Numbered from the stretch's first letter, positions 17,101 through 26,788 are shown. The stretch: 64,000 bases of DNA from a bacterium (GCA_021777215.1 JAJYDS010000002.1:33647-97646); one strand, 5' to 3'. The notes: generated from the sequence alone by a model not told the origin. Numbers and translations: made by a program.

Positions 17101-17196
17101 AATTTCTTTTATTTGTTTGGGTTGTATAGACTCTATACCTACAGGGTAACGAAGAATTGGCGATGGTGCAAGCGTATCTGAGGTGTGGGGCGTATA

Positions 17197-18783
17197 ATGA
17201 AGTACTATTTTTATCTGTGCGTGGTTTTGGTTGGTCAGGAAGCTTTGGGTATGCAATGTAAGGGGATTCATTTGCATCCGAGGCAACCAGCTCGGGGAGC
17301 ATCGGCGCAAGCGGAGCGCATTTTTGAGTTTAACCAGCATGATTTGCAGTGCCGCACGCAAGAGAGTGCGGGCTTGCCAGAGATGCGGTCACTGGTACAA
17401 GCTCAGCTACTTTTGTCTTTTGCGATTGCTGAGAGAACATCGTTTTTTCATGACATAGATTTTTTTTTAACCGATTGGCAAGAAGAGTTTTGTTCTCGTC
17501 CAGAATGTCGATTGGCACATCTGTGTAAACATGAACTTGCTGTATTAGATCGTTTTGGCGAGCGGTATCAGCGTGCTTTTTTTTCACGAGCGATAGCATC
17601 GGGGTTGTTGCCAGAGAAGTGTGATTTTAACACGTTTTGTGCTAGCCCGCGCAATCGCTTATGGCTTTTTCAGGAGTGTTATCATTTTTTCTATGCTCAT
17701 TGTAATTGTCGCTCTATTTTTTCACTTTTTTTCCATGCAAAGGCTGAGGGACTTGTTGCCAAACAGGTTACCTATGCACAATTTTGTGCAGGTGATCAGT
17801 TGCAAAGTCAGAGGAGTGCTTTACTCCATAAAGTGTGCAATGATAAGCAACTGCCCAAATCAGCGCTGACTGCATTGTCACATAAAGAGAGCTCTGATGT
17901 TCCCTGTCATAGGGCGTGTGAGCATGAAAAAGCGTGTATTTTTGATTGTGGCAATGCGTGTGCAGGTAGGGGGATTCCCCTGTTTTTATCATTATTAAGA
18001 CGTATTAATAATTCAGTTGATGCTGAGTTTCTGGGTTCTTGTGCGCATGAGGTGAATGCTTTTTTATCCGGGCTTGCGAGTCCTACTTTACCGGAGGACG
18101 AACAGTTGGCTGATTCACCACTGAACTCGCCTGGTTCGCTGACTCTTTCTCCGGATAGCTCTGCACCGCCGAGGCCCGTAGGGCACGACAGGCTTGCACT
18201 GTTAAAAAGTGTGTTGCACCAAAATTGGCAAATGCTTGGCACATTGTTTTCTTTTAGCTGGCAGGAATTTAAAGCTGATGATGATCATGCGGAACTTAAA
18301 ACTGAAGAAGAAGAGGGTGGATGGTATACAGGAACCGCATCACCAGCAACACAGATGGCTCAGCTGGTAGCGCATGAGGAATTACGCAAAAAAAAGGAAT
18401 TAAAGGAGTTGAGCGATGTCGTGGCGACGACTAATCCACCAACACGCATCTTTTACTATCAGTGTTCTTTAACCGAAACTCAGAAGAAAATTTCAGACGA
18501 TATTATTCGTATGTGTGTTTCACGCATGGTTACTTCGCCGTTTAAGGGCACCATGCATCGTGATGCGCAAGCACGTATTCTTGGCCTGTTTGATCGTGTG
18601 ATAGTGCGCCAGTGTGCGCAGACGTGTCTGCGTTGTTTGCAAGAAAAAGAACAAACAGCGCGAGAGGTTGCGCGTGAGCAAGCAGGGCTGGAGGCATTGC
18701 TTGCATGGATGGCCAAACAAGAAGCGCTTCCAACACTAAGTAGAAAAAAAGAAATAGGTTTGCGATGTCTGACTGAGAAATAG
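17197..18783 (+). CDS. Exported hypothetical protein, Cys-rich
   Basis: A 528-residue protein starting with MKYYFYLCVVLVGQEALGM, which looks like a short signal peptide. The mature part carries many Cys residues in pairs or clusters (for example HKELAVL region cysteines, CHRACEHEKACIFDCGNAC near 235-253), which may bind metal or form disulfides. A proline/serine-rich linker (about 310-330) is followed by an acidic segment and a helical C-terminus with ARILGLFDRVIVRQCAQTC. The start at 17197 is preferred to a GTG at 17185 because the signal peptide begins there, although the Shine-Dalgarno is poor. No family is recognised. Confidence 0.6.
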   Translation: MKYYFYLCVVLVGQEALGMQCKGIHLHPRQPARGASAQAERIFEFNQHDLQCRTQESAGLPEMRSLVQAQLLLSFAIAERTSFFHDIDFFLTDWQEEFCSRPECRLAHLCKHELAVLDRFGERYQRAFFSRAIASGLLPEKCDFNTFCASPRNRLWLFQECYHFFYAHCNCRSIFSLFFHAKAEGLVAKQVTYAQFCAGDQLQSQRSALLHKVCNDKQLPKSALTALSHKESSDVPCHRACEHEKACIFDCGNACAGRGIPLFLSLLRRINNSVDAEFLGSCAHEVNAFLSGLASPTLPEDEQLADSPLNSPGSLTLSPDSSAPPRPVGHDRLALLKSVLHQNWQMLGTLFSFSWQEFKADDDHAELKTEEEEGGWYTGTASPATQMAQLVAHEELRKKKELKELSDVVATTNPPTRIFYYQCSLTETQKKISDDIIRMCVSRMVTSPFKGTMHRDAQARILGLFDRVIVRQCAQTCLRCLQEKEQTAREVAREQAGLEALLAWMAKQEALPTLSRKKEIGLRCLTEK

Positions 18784-18914
18784 ATTGATTGTTGGGATTA
18801 TTTTGCAAAAAAAATAGGTTCAAGGTAGAGTGAAAATATCCTTCTTGGTAGTGAAGGGCACTTTGGATTTGTCCAGAGTGATGTATATTATTATTTTTTT
18901 CAAAAGGAGCGGCT

Positions 18915-19157
18915 ATGTTTAAACGTTTGTTTGCTAATCTTACTTGGTTGATCACCTCATTGGGAGCAATTCATCTGGGTCTTGTTGCATTTGGCTATGA
19001 TATTTTTACCACTACATTTTTTCTTACGACCGCACACTCCTGGGTGTTGCCTATTCATTATGTAGTTGGCGTTGCCGGTCTGCTTAGCTTGCTTATGTAT
19101 TTTTACATGATGACATGCTCGTACTGCGACGCCTCGGGAAATTGCTCTTGTAAGTAG
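18915..19157 (+). CDS. DUF378-type small membrane protein
   Basis: An 80-residue protein with two membrane segments. The first carries LITSLGAIHLGLVAFGYDIF and the second IHYVVGVAGLLSLLMYFY, matching the short DUF378 family (a conserved GxI-xxGL motif and a V-G-x-A-G-L motif). The function of the family is unknown. A Cys-rich tail (CSYCDASGNCSC) follows and is longer than in most relatives; it could bind metal. AAAAGGAG lies eight bases before the ATG. A terminator follows directly. Confidence 0.8.
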   Translation: MFKRLFANLTWLITSLGAIHLGLVAFGYDIFTTTFFLTTAHSWVLPIHYVVGVAGLLSLLMYFYMMTCSYCDASGNCSCK

Positions 19158-19179
19158 TTCTCAGGCGGTTGATTTTTTA

Positions 19180-19205
19180 GAGGGGCCAAATAGGTCCCTC
19201 TTTTT
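19180..19205 (+). terminator. Rho-independent terminator
   Basis: GAGGGGCC (19180-19187) pairs with GGTCCCTC (19193-19200), with one G-U pair, followed by TTTTT. Confidence 0.8.
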
Positions 19206-19278
19206 AGTTGGCTAAGATTGTTTATCGTTGCGATTCGCTTTGAGTGGCTCGTTGAGCGCCATTGTTTGCTTGACCTAT

Positions 19279-19893
19279 CTATCTAAGGGGTTGTTTTCTA
19301 ATAAAGGTAATTATTTGATCCGCTGCTTGATCAGGTGACAAAGAATTGGTATTGATCATGAGATCATATGAGATGTTCAGGTGGACGGTGTCATAGTGGC
19401 TGCGTGCATGGCCTATAGGCGATGTTCCGCGGGTTTTCTCTCGCTGTTCTATTGATGCTAAAGAGGCATTAATGCCAATCCAAAAAACTTTGATGCCATG
19501 CAATGCTTCTTTTAGGTCAGGAATCCAGGCATCATCATACTTTATATAATCAACAATCACATTATTGCCCGCATGCGCATAAGATGCTATGGCTCGATGC
19601 ATCCCCTTAATAACAGTCTGAGCATTAGGCCCAATTTTAACGGCAAACCCTGTTGCTTTTTTATATTTAAAAGCATCGCTAGGCATAGCTACAGGATCAT
19701 TATGTTCCGCTTCTAGATAAAATTTTTGTGGTAATATGCGAGCAAAAAGATTATCTATCCCCGCGCTAAGCCACGGTGTGGCCTGTTTAGTTTGGAAGAC
19801 CTTGACGATGCTCGATTTGCCAACAGCAGAGGCACCATTAATGATTATCACTGTTCCGTAATCATTGCTTGTTGTTTTCATATAAATTCTCAT
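19279..19893 (-). CDS. Chloramphenicol phosphotransferase-like P-loop kinase
   Basis: A 204-residue protein with Walker A INGASAVGKSS near residues 19-29. Conserved features of the CPT family follow: TPWLSAGIDNLF, VIVDYIKYDDAWI, and the C-terminal pattern REKTRGTSPIGHARSHYDTVH with YDLMINTNSLSPDQAADQI. CPT enzymes phosphorylate small hydroxyl compounds; the namesake inactivates chloramphenicol in its producer. The substrate here is unknown, and many bacterial homologues are not resistance genes. Two in-frame ATGs (19893 and 19881) are possible and neither has a strong ribosome-binding site. Confidence 0.8.
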   Translation of the reverse strand: MRIYMKTTSNDYGTVIIINGASAVGKSSIVKVFQTKQATPWLSAGIDNLFARILPQKFYLEAEHNDPVAMPSDAFKYKKATGFAVKIGPNAQTVIKGMHRAIASYAHAGNNVIVDYIKYDDAWIPDLKEALHGIKVFWIGINASLASIEQREKTRGTSPIGHARSHYDTVHLNISYDLMINTNSLSPDQAADQIITFIRKQPLR

Positions 19894-19994
19894 AAAAAAT
19901 ATAACTATAATGGGATTATGTAATCCATAGGCATGATAGCAAGTTTAGAAGAAACACGATACATGGTGCGTATCTATTTTGGTGAAGCTTGGCG

Positions 19995-20028
19995 TAAAAA
20001 CAGAAGCCCGGAATTTTCCGGGGCTTCT
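19995..20028 (-). terminator. Terminator of dnaK
   Basis: A long stem from AGAAGCCCGGAA (20002-20013) with TTCCGGGGCTTCT. On the minus strand it is followed by GTTTTTACG. It lies about 30 bases past the dnaK stop. Confidence 0.75.
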
Positions 20029-20059
20029 GTCTATAGCATATATGAATTTGATAGTTTGC

Positions 20060-21946
20060 TTAGCTTATTTCTGTATCAATTGGTTCGTCTGATTTTTTCT
20101 CGTCTGATTCAGATGAACCACTCTCTTTGCCGCCTTCAGCTTGCTTTTGCTTGTAGAGCTTTTCTGCAACTTTGTATGATGCTTGCGTTAGCTCGTCAGT
20201 CGCCTTTTGCAATTCTTCGGCGTTCTCCGCATGTTCTTTGAGTGCTGTTTTTGCTTTTTCGATAGCGGCTTCTACTTCGGTTACTTCAGCAGCTTCGAGC
20301 TTTTCTTTGTTTTCTTTGATGGTCTTTTCGATGCTGATGATCAAGCTATCCAGATGGTTGCGCTTTTCAATAGTCTCGCGCGCTTTTTTATCTTCTGATT
20401 CATGAAGTTTCGCTTCGTTGACCATGCGCTCGATATCATCCTTGCTCAGGCCGCCAATATTCGTGATGGTAATTGCTTGTTCTTTGTTAGTTGCTTTATC
20501 TTTGGCTGATACATGCACGATGCCGTTTGCATCGATATCAAAGGTAACTTCAACTTGCGGTACGCCACGCGGTGCTGCGGGAATACCATCGAGTCTGAAT
20601 TGACCGAGCATTTTGTTATCTCTGGCAAATTCGCGTTCACCTTGATAGACGCGGATATCAACGGCTGTTTGGTTATCTTCGGCGGTAGAGAAAACTTGTG
20701 ACTTCTTGGTTGGGATTGTTGTGTTGCGCTCTATGAGCTTGGTTACCACGCCTCCCATTGTCTCAATGCCCAATGAAAGCGGAGTTACGTCGAGCAATAA
20801 TACATCAGTTACTTCACCGGCCAGTACGCCACCTTGAATTGCAGCTCCTAGGGCAACTACCTCATCAGGGTTAACTGATTTGTTTGGTTCTTTGCCGAAA
20901 AAGTCTTTGACCAATTGTTGCACTTTAGGAATACGTGTTGAACCGCCAACCAACACTACTTCATCGATTTGGCTTGGGCTCATATTGGCATCTTTTAGGG
21001 CACTTTTGCATGGTTCTAGCAAGCGTGCAAAAATATCTTCACAGAGTGATTCGAGCTTTGCGCGGCTCAATTTGATGCTCAGATGTTTTGGGCCGGTGGC
21101 ATCAGCCGTGATATATGGCAGGTTTATGTCGGTTTCGTGCAGGGTTGATAGTTCTTGTTTTGCTTTTTCAGCTGCTTCTTTTAAGCGTTGTAATGCCATC
21201 TTGTCTTGACGGAGATCGATGCCGTTTTCTTTTTTGAATGTTTCGACAACATAATTGATGATTTTTGTATCGATGTCATCACCTCCCAAGTGCATGTCGC
21301 CTTTGGTTGATTTAACTTCGACCACACCTTCGCTCAGATCTAGTACGGAGATATCAAAGGTGCCGCCACCAAAGTCAAAAACTGCGATGGTGCCACTTTT
21401 CTTTTTGTCAAAGCCATAGGAAAGGGCGGCTGCGGTTGGCTCATTGATGATACGCTTGACATCAAGGCCAGCAATTTTACCGGCATCTTTTGTCGCTTGA
21501 CGTTGTGAGTCATTGAAGTATGCAGGGACGGTGATAACTGCTTCAGTAATCTTTTCTCCCAAATATTCTTCAGCTGTTTGTTTTAAGTTGCTCAGAACCG
21601 CGGCTGAAATTTCTTGAGGACTATATATTTTCCCTTCAATTTCGATACCTACATCACCATTTTCACGTTTAATTACATGATAAGGCATGCTCTTTGCATC
21701 TTGAGCAACTTCATCATATTTATGGCCGATAAATCGTTTGACAGAATAAATTGTATTTTCTGGATTGGTGACAGCTTGACGCTTTGCCAATACGCCAACC
21801 AAACGTTTGCCATCTTTGGTGAAGGCGACTATGGAAGGAGTTGTATTATTTCCTTCTTTATTAGGTATGATTTTAGCCTGCCCACCCTCCATGAAGGCAA
21901 CGGCAGAATTAGTAGTTCCCAAATCTATGCCTATTATCTTTTTCAT
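20060..21946 (-). CDS. dnaK: Molecular chaperone DnaK (Hsp70)
   Basis: DnaK binds unfolded polypeptides in an ATP-driven cycle with DnaJ and GrpE. The 628-residue protein has the full pattern: [16 protein letters not shown] at the start, [31 protein letters not shown] and the linker [16 protein letters not shown] helical lid and a disordered acidic tail follow. The tail ends [10 protein letters not shown] and lacks the common C-terminal EEV-type motif. A strong terminator follows. Upstream lie a sigma-70-type promoter and a near-perfect HAIR operator. No grpE or dnaJ is adjacent. Confidence 0.97.
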   Translation of the reverse strand: MKKIIGIDLGTTNSAVAFMEGGQAKIIPNKEGNNTTPSIVAFTKDGKRLVGVLAKRQAVTNPENTIYSVKRFIGHKYDEVAQDAKSMPYHVIKRENGDVGIEIEGKIYSPQEISAAVLSNLKQTAEEYLGEKITEAVITVPAYFNDSQRQATKDAGKIAGLDVKRIINEPTAAALSYGFDKKKSGTIAVFDFGGGTFDISVLDLSEGVVEVKSTKGDMHLGGDDIDTKIINYVVETFKKENGIDLRQDKMALQRLKEAAEKAKQELSTLHETDINLPYITADATGPKHLSIKLSRAKLESLCEDIFARLLEPCKSALKDANMSPSQIDEVVLVGGSTRIPKVQQLVKDFFGKEPNKSVNPDEVVALGAAIQGGVLAGEVTDVLLLDVTPLSLGIETMGGVVTKLIERNTTIPTKKSQVFSTAEDNQTAVDIRVYQGEREFARDNKMLGQFRLDGIPAAPRGVPQVEVTFDIDANGIVHVSAKDKATNKEQAITITNIGGLSKDDIERMVNEAKLHESEDKKARETIEKRNHLDSLIISIEKTIKENKEKLEAAEVTEVEAAIEKAKTALKEHAENAEELQKATDELTQASYKVAEKLYKQKQAEGGKESGSSESDEKKSDEPIDTEIS

Positions 21947-22038
21947 TTAAGACATCCTTTTAGATAGTACGGTTATTCTTTTTTGCTTTCTCTTTTCTGT
22001 CAATAAATCCTGCTTTTTTAGCTGCATCTAACATTAGT

Positions 22039-22068
22039 AGTATATACCCGCATGAAGATAATTGTCAA
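22039..22068 (-). promoter_or_regulatory. Promoter of dnaK
   Basis: On the minus strand TTGACA (22068-22063) is followed after 18 bases by TATACT (22044-22039), or after 16 by TATATA. It lies about 95 bases upstream of the dnaK ATG. Confidence 0.55.
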
Positions 22069-22084
22069 AATTTAACTAAAGTTT

Positions 22085-22105
22085 CTTGAGTCTTGTTGAC
22101 TCATA
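22085..22105. promoter_or_regulatory. HAIR-like operator for HspR upstream of dnaK
   Basis: CTTGAGT (22085-22091), seven bases, then ACTCATA (22099-22105). The HAIR consensus is CTTGAGT-N7-ACTCAAG: the left half is perfect and the right matches five of seven. It lies just upstream of the dnaK -35 box. With the HspR-like gene at 7232-7714 it supports repression of dnaK outside heat shock. Confidence 0.7.
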
Positions 22106-22265
22106 TTTAAAAATTTATCCTCCAGCTGCATGTGTCTGATAATTTACAATCCCCCTTCAAGCTTTTCTGACCTGTAATTACGGTCTTTATCGAATGGCGA
22201 AGTCGGTTTTGAAGAATAGGCTTATTCTTTCACTCCATCTCTCCCCGCCCCCCTTTTTTTACTCT

Positions 22266-22356
22266 GGGGTATGGACGGGTAGCTTTGGGGTTGGCCGGCA
22301 TGGGGGATGGCTTTGGGGGCCCGTTCCGGCCCTTTGGTGGGGAAGGGGTGTGGGGG
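22266..22356 (+). other. Cluster of G-runs, possible G-quadruplex
   Basis: Eight runs of three to five G occur within 91 bases. Three are tightly spaced (22339-22342, 22345-22348 and 22352-22356), with another at 22315-22319. This is very unusual for the surrounding AT-rich DNA. Confidence 0.5.
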
Positions 22357-22728
22357 TTCGATTTCGTGAAAGAAAGAAGAAGAAAAAAAGAAAAGGAAGA
22401 AGCGGAGATATAAGAAGAAGAGGGGAAGAAGAAAAGAATAAGGGATAAGGGAGAAAGAACAGGGAATAATGAATAACGATCAAGGTGCAGGATAATGATT
22501 AAAGAAGGAATAAAGAGTAAAAAGGAATAAAGAGCAAAAGAGAAGTTTTTAGAATAAGAAACCTGTGAATATAAGATATAAACGCAAGAATCGTCGTAAT
22601 AGATACTTGTATATACTGGATAAACACAGAAGTGATACCGTGATATAGGGTAAGTTATATATATGAAACAAACATTCAGGAGCAAAGCCACTGTAAAACT
22701 ATTTGACTACTTGTGACTACTGTGGAAT

Positions 22729-22751
22729 GGCGCTATGCAACTTATAGCGCC
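22729..22751. repeat. Perfect inverted repeat in the gene-poor region
   Basis: GGCGCTAT (22729-22736) and ATAGCGCC (22744-22751) flank a seven-base loop. No T-run follows, so it does not look like a terminator. Confidence 0.6.
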
Positions 22752-23589
22752 AATAAACAAACGCTGAGAAATCAAACCATGAACATGCTTAGAACACAGA
22801 ATACCTAGCGCAGAAAGTCTCAGAAGAACAAGACATGATAAATGGCTTTGCAAAGAAGAATTAAGACTAATAATAAAGACTAATCAAAGACAGGCAAGAA
22901 ACTAAGAAACAAAGGGACCAAAGAAAAAAAATATATACAAAATAAGAAAGCAAGAAAGAAAGAATTAAAGAATCGAAGAAGAATAAAAGAAAAGATAAAT
23001 ACTGATGAATAAAAAAAGACGAATAATAAAAAGGTAACCCTCACATATAAAAGAAGAAGGTGGTAAAAAAAGGGAATACAAGAAGACGAGGAAATAAAAG
23101 AAGGTGTATGCATACATAGAGTGTATACCCACATATGTATATACAGAAAAAACATATTAATTAACAAATAAAAAGTGAATTAGTAAGGAGAAGGATGTAT
23201 GCGTATACAGGGGTGTGTGTTTCCCCCAATAGGAATATGTATGCCAATTAACAAAACAAAACTCAATGAAAACACCAACCATCCATTATCAAAACACAGT
23301 GCCAATCGCACGTTGCGCACAAAAACGTACGCAAAAACCAATCAAACGATTCCTCTTTTTCTTTTTCCATATCAACTTTTATTTTCCCTCTCTCATCCAT
23401 AAAAAGTTTTAGAAAATCATATACAACCTACTCTCCAAGATTCTTAAAGGGGAATGACGCGGCGCGCCGTTCTTACGTATGAACTTTTTTAAGCACTCTT
23501 TCTCTCTGCTCATTGACATATCATTCCTTTTTCCTCATTCTGTATTTTTATATCTTTTTTTAATTTCAATCTTTACTATTTGCAAATGA

Positions 23590-23754
23590 GGTAGCTTCTG
23601 CATCGTCTGCCTGCCAGACTCGCCATGCAACTATAACTTAGTTGCGCTCTTGTTGGATCATAAAGCTGATCCGAATGTGGTAAGTACTATTAAAACTTCT
23701 AAACGAGAACCGAATGGTACTCCTTTACATGATTATTGTGAATTAACACGTTAA
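23590..23754 (+). pseudogene. Ankyrin-repeat gene remnant
   Basis: A short open stretch from about 23590 to a TAA at 23752-23754. It reads NLVALLLDHKADPNVV and later GTPLHDYCELTR, which are the helix-loop-helix signatures of ankyrin repeats (V-x-LLL-x-x-x-A-D-P-N and G-x-TPLH). There is no start codon with a ribosome-binding site, and stops lie just upstream in frame. It is therefore the tail or middle of a lost ankyrin protein, related in type to the intact one at 25381-26727. Confidence 0.65.
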
Positions 23755-23912
23755 CGAATATTTTCTCAGTGCCTGCACTTAAAGCGAGCCATTTTGAGTT
23801 TCGTTACCCCACCTATATGTCTGATAATTTTAGCTATTCATTCTGCAAAAAAGCATAGCATATACTCTTGTACCTACAACGAACGAGAAATCTGTTATTG
23901 GGTATGCTTGTT

Positions 23913-25202
23913 TTAGACGTGGTACATTCTCTTTGCCACGAGGGCCAAGATACATGAACCGGTAAGACGAGTTGCATGAAATAGTAGAAGCAGCGAAAGA
24001 AGATGAAGCTCACGAGTATGAGTAAAGGCATAAAGCAGGCCTATGCAATAGGGCAGATATGCGATGGCTATGGTGAGATATTTTCTTTTAACTTCTAAAA
24101 GCCGTTCATAGGGTGAGAGTAGTGCTTCAAGAAGGTAGCCAAGGACCATAATAAAAAAGGCGTGCATAACAGTCGCTTGTACAAAGAGTCTTTCTTTTAT
24201 AAAAAAGAGTAAAGCCACCAGAGCTAATAATGGCAAACAAAGCCACAGTATTTGCGTGAGAAGTTTTTTGAAAGCATCATTTAGTGCTGTCTTTCTTTCG
24301 GACAATAATTGCGCATGGGCAAGCAGTGCGGTGTCAGTAGTTCCTATAGTTTTTAAAATGGCTCGGTAAAACAAGAGTGCTGCATCATTGGCAAGCTTAA
24401 ACGCATTAGCAGGAATAGTGCCTAGTGTGTAGGTAAAGAAGGGCACTAAGAAATTTCTTTCGGTGAGGCTTTTTATGTTAGTATAGCCTCCCATAACCAA
24501 TGAATGGATGGCAAATGATGGTAAGGTCTTATGGATGGAAATAGTAGTATCAATGCTGACACCAAGAGCTTTATATAAAGAACTGAATTTTTTTATACCA
24601 CAGATAAGCAGCACAAGGCTTGCTATGCTTTTTATGATAAAAATTCCTTGCACGATGAGTGGACTGGGGAGCCTGGGTATATAAATTATAAAGAGATCGC
24701 TCGCTAATTCTCCTCCAGCAATCATCATGACGAGCGTGTTGAATTCCTTGATCCAGAAATGGGCGTGAAAAAGAAGCCGTAAAAGCGCCACGCATCCTTC
24801 GGTAAAAAAGATAAGAGCGATTAATGGTAAAAAAGAACCTTGTATGGGAAGTTGAAAGAGGTTTTCCAATCGCTGTGCGCCAAATAAAAAAAGAGGAAGC
24901 GTACAAGAAAGCAACACCAGTTGGAACGCTACAAGTCCGGCAAGAAAGAGGCGATAGCTCGCGTGATTTTTTGCAAAGAACGGTGCATACAGAGGAATAG
25001 ACTTGCGTAATCCTAGGTCAAGCCATAAGAGGGTCAGGAATATAAGGCTATTAGTGTTCGCCCAGGTAGAAAAATCACCCGCAGAAAGAGCATAAAAAAG
25101 AGAAAAGGTAAGCACGGTTGCTGCGATCTTGTAAAAAACAAAAAGAAGGGCATTCCATGTTATGCCCGTAGTAAATGTTTTAAGGAGGTTATTAAGGGTC
25201 AT
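23913..25202 (-). CDS. Polytopic membrane protein, polysaccharide flippase-like
   Basis: A 429-residue protein made almost entirely of hydrophobic helices, probably about 12 membrane segments. Its layout resembles the MOP/PST flippases that move lipid-linked sugars across the inner membrane. An N-terminal FYKIAATVLTFSLFYALSAGDFSTWAN looks like the start of a Wzx-type protein, with a membrane-embedded Phe/Leu-rich end. There is no single diagnostic motif, so the family call is by texture. It lies near galU and a second similar membrane protein, which suggests surface-polysaccharide or lipid export. An AAGGAGG stretch lies near the ATG. Confidence 0.55.
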   Translation of the reverse strand: MTLNNLLKTFTTGITWNALLFVFYKIAATVLTFSLFYALSAGDFSTWANTNSLIFLTLLWLDLGLRKSIPLYAPFFAKNHASYRLFLAGLVAFQLVLLSCTLPLFLFGAQRLENLFQLPIQGSFLPLIALIFFTEGCVALLRLLFHAHFWIKEFNTLVMMIAGGELASDLFIIYIPRLPSPLIVQGIFIIKSIASLVLLICGIKKFSSLYKALGVSIDTTISIHKTLPSFAIHSLVMGGYTNIKSLTERNFLVPFFTYTLGTIPANAFKLANDAALLFYRAILKTIGTTDTALLAHAQLLSERKTALNDAFKKLLTQILWLCLPLLALVALLFFIKERLFVQATVMHAFFIMVLGYLLEALLSPYERLLEVKRKYLTIAIAYLPYCIGLLYAFTHTRELHLLSLLLLFHATRLTGSCILALVAKRMYHV

Positions 25203-25380
25203 AAGCGGCGCCTTACCGTAGTTTTTCTACCTAAACCATTATTTTAAGTTCTATTTTAAAGAGAACAGTCATTCTAGTGTAGCATAGCTTTTTTTTAAGT
25301 CTTGTTTGTGCGGGCAAAATGTTATTTTTCTTGAATATTGGTTTCAGCCTGTATTACTCTAAAAAAAGGGGGATAAGGGT

Positions 25381-26727
25381 ATGAAAATCGTCAGAATGCT
25401 GTTTTATAAAAAATGGATTTCGATCATGGTTGTTTTAACCGTGGGCGGGCTAGGTCTGACCTATTATTCAAAAGCTAAATATTGGTATTCCTCATCTGGC
25501 GCTGGTTTAGTGAGTCAAGAAAAGGCGGACATTGATGCATATGATAGTACGGGTATGACTGGGCTTATGAAGGCTGCCGATCGCGTTGATTTTGATAAAG
25601 TGCTCTGGTATTTACAGCAAGGTGCTAATCCAAACTTGCAGTCCAAAGATAAGGACGTAATAAGTAATATATATAAAGGACAGGAAAGACGGTATAGTCC
25701 TTTGCACTACGTTGTTATGCGCGGTTCATTTAATCAAACGCCAGAAGTTATCAAATTATTGCTTGAAAATGGTGCTGACCCTCATCTGAGAGATTATCAC
25801 GGCAATACCCCATTGCAAACTATTTTTTTCACGGTTGATGGGCTTTACCAAAAGCAAGTTCTTGCAACCCTGCTTGCGTATGGGGCTGACCCTAATGCAC
25901 AAAATAACGATGGCAATGCGTTTACTCATGAGGCGGTGGAAAACAGTAATATTGCTTGGATAACATGGGTGCGTAAAGATTTTAACTCGCTGGTAAATCT
26001 TAATCTGAAAAATAAAAAAGGGTATACGCCCAGAGAGTATGCTATCTTTTTAGGGCAACTTGATAACGCAAATCAAGGAAGTGATGTGTTGCATACAAGC
26101 CTTTTTAAAAATCCAGGAGTTATTATCGGGGCTGATGGCAATGTGCAGGCGCGTGATTTTATGGGTAACACGGCATTAATGCTTGCTATTATGCGTGGTG
26201 ATGAGGCAATGGTAAAAATGCTCCTTGATAAGGGTGCCCCATTACGGGCAACAATAAATCCTTCAGATAAGCCGGCTCTACAGGGGAATACGGCATTATT
26301 TACGGCAATTCTTCAACAAAAGCCTACAATGGTGCGGCTATTGCTTGAAAAGTGCGATGTAAACGATCTTGGTCACAAAAATAGGCGTGGCAATACGCCG
26401 CTGCACGTAGCAATGGCAATTGCTAATCAAAGTGTACGAAGAATAGTAGTGGATTTCTTATTAAAAAAAGGCGATGAGCTTGTTTTTCAGAATCAACTCA
26501 ACGTGCAGAATAATGATGGAGAAACGCCGTTTCATGCGGCAATTGCGACCGGTGATGTTGATCTGGTGCGTTACCTGTTGACAAAATACTGCAAAAAAAT
26601 CGATCTTACGATTCGTAATCGTGCGTATAAGAATGCATTTGAAATTGCCAATCTTTTGCGCCAGACTCCTATAGCAATTCTTATTCAGCGGGTGCAGATG
26701 ACGGGTGTATGTCCATCAGCTGAATGA
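25381..26727 (+). CDS. Membrane-anchored ankyrin-repeat protein
   Basis: A 448-residue protein with an N-terminal hydrophobic segment (ISIMVVLTVGGLGLTYY, residues about 14-30) acting as a signal or anchor. At least seven ankyrin repeats follow, for example TGLMKAADRVDFDKVLWYLQQGANPN, VIKLLLENGADPHLRDYHGNTPL, VLATLLAYGADPNAQNNDG and GNTALMLAIMRGDEAMVKMLL, with more to the C-terminus. Ankyrin proteins mediate protein contacts and in intracellular bacteria are often secreted effectors. The hydrophobic N-terminus points to export or display outside the cytoplasm. GGGGGATAAGGG lies before the ATG. Confidence 0.9.
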   Translation: MKIVRMLFYKKWISIMVVLTVGGLGLTYYSKAKYWYSSSGAGLVSQEKADIDAYDSTGMTGLMKAADRVDFDKVLWYLQQGANPNLQSKDKDVISNIYKGQERRYSPLHYVVMRGSFNQTPEVIKLLLENGADPHLRDYHGNTPLQTIFFTVDGLYQKQVLATLLAYGADPNAQNNDGNAFTHEAVENSNIAWITWVRKDFNSLVNLNLKNKKGYTPREYAIFLGQLDNANQGSDVLHTSLFKNPGVIIGADGNVQARDFMGNTALMLAIMRGDEAMVKMLLDKGAPLRATINPSDKPALQGNTALFTAILQQKPTMVRLLLEKCDVNDLGHKNRRGNTPLHVAMAIANQSVRRIVVDFLLKKGDELVFQNQLNVQNNDGETPFHAAIATGDVDLVRYLLTKYCKKIDLTIRNRAYKNAFEIANLLRQTPIAILIQRVQMTGVCPSAE

Positions 26728-26788
26728 TTGGGGTGTTACGTGCCAAAAACTTATTTGCGGCGTACGAACTGATTGCGGCTGCACAGAG

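Larger units (their letters stand above)
22194..23580. other. Gene-poor, purine-skewed region
   Basis: About 1.4 kb in which I find no recognisable gene. The plus strand is almost all A and G for long runs, especially 22370-22560 and 22880-23110. Open frames on either strand translate to low-complexity Lys/Arg/Glu or Phe/Ser/Leu strings and lack ribosome-binding sites. It includes a cluster of G-runs (22266-22356), a direct repeat of AAGGAATAAAGAG (22505-22517 and 22522-22534), and a perfect hairpin at 22729-22751. No transposase remnant was seen. Confidence 0.6.

Noticed and set aside
17101..17361. A longer YchF starting at 17361
   Set aside because: The extra 87 residues do not match the family and overlap the divergent 17197 gene; the family start at 17100 is clear.
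22230..22691. A 153-residue minus-strand frame rich in Phe, Ser and Leu in the purine-skewed region
   Set aside because: It is the expected translation of polypyrimidine DNA and has no start signal, domain or conserved texture.
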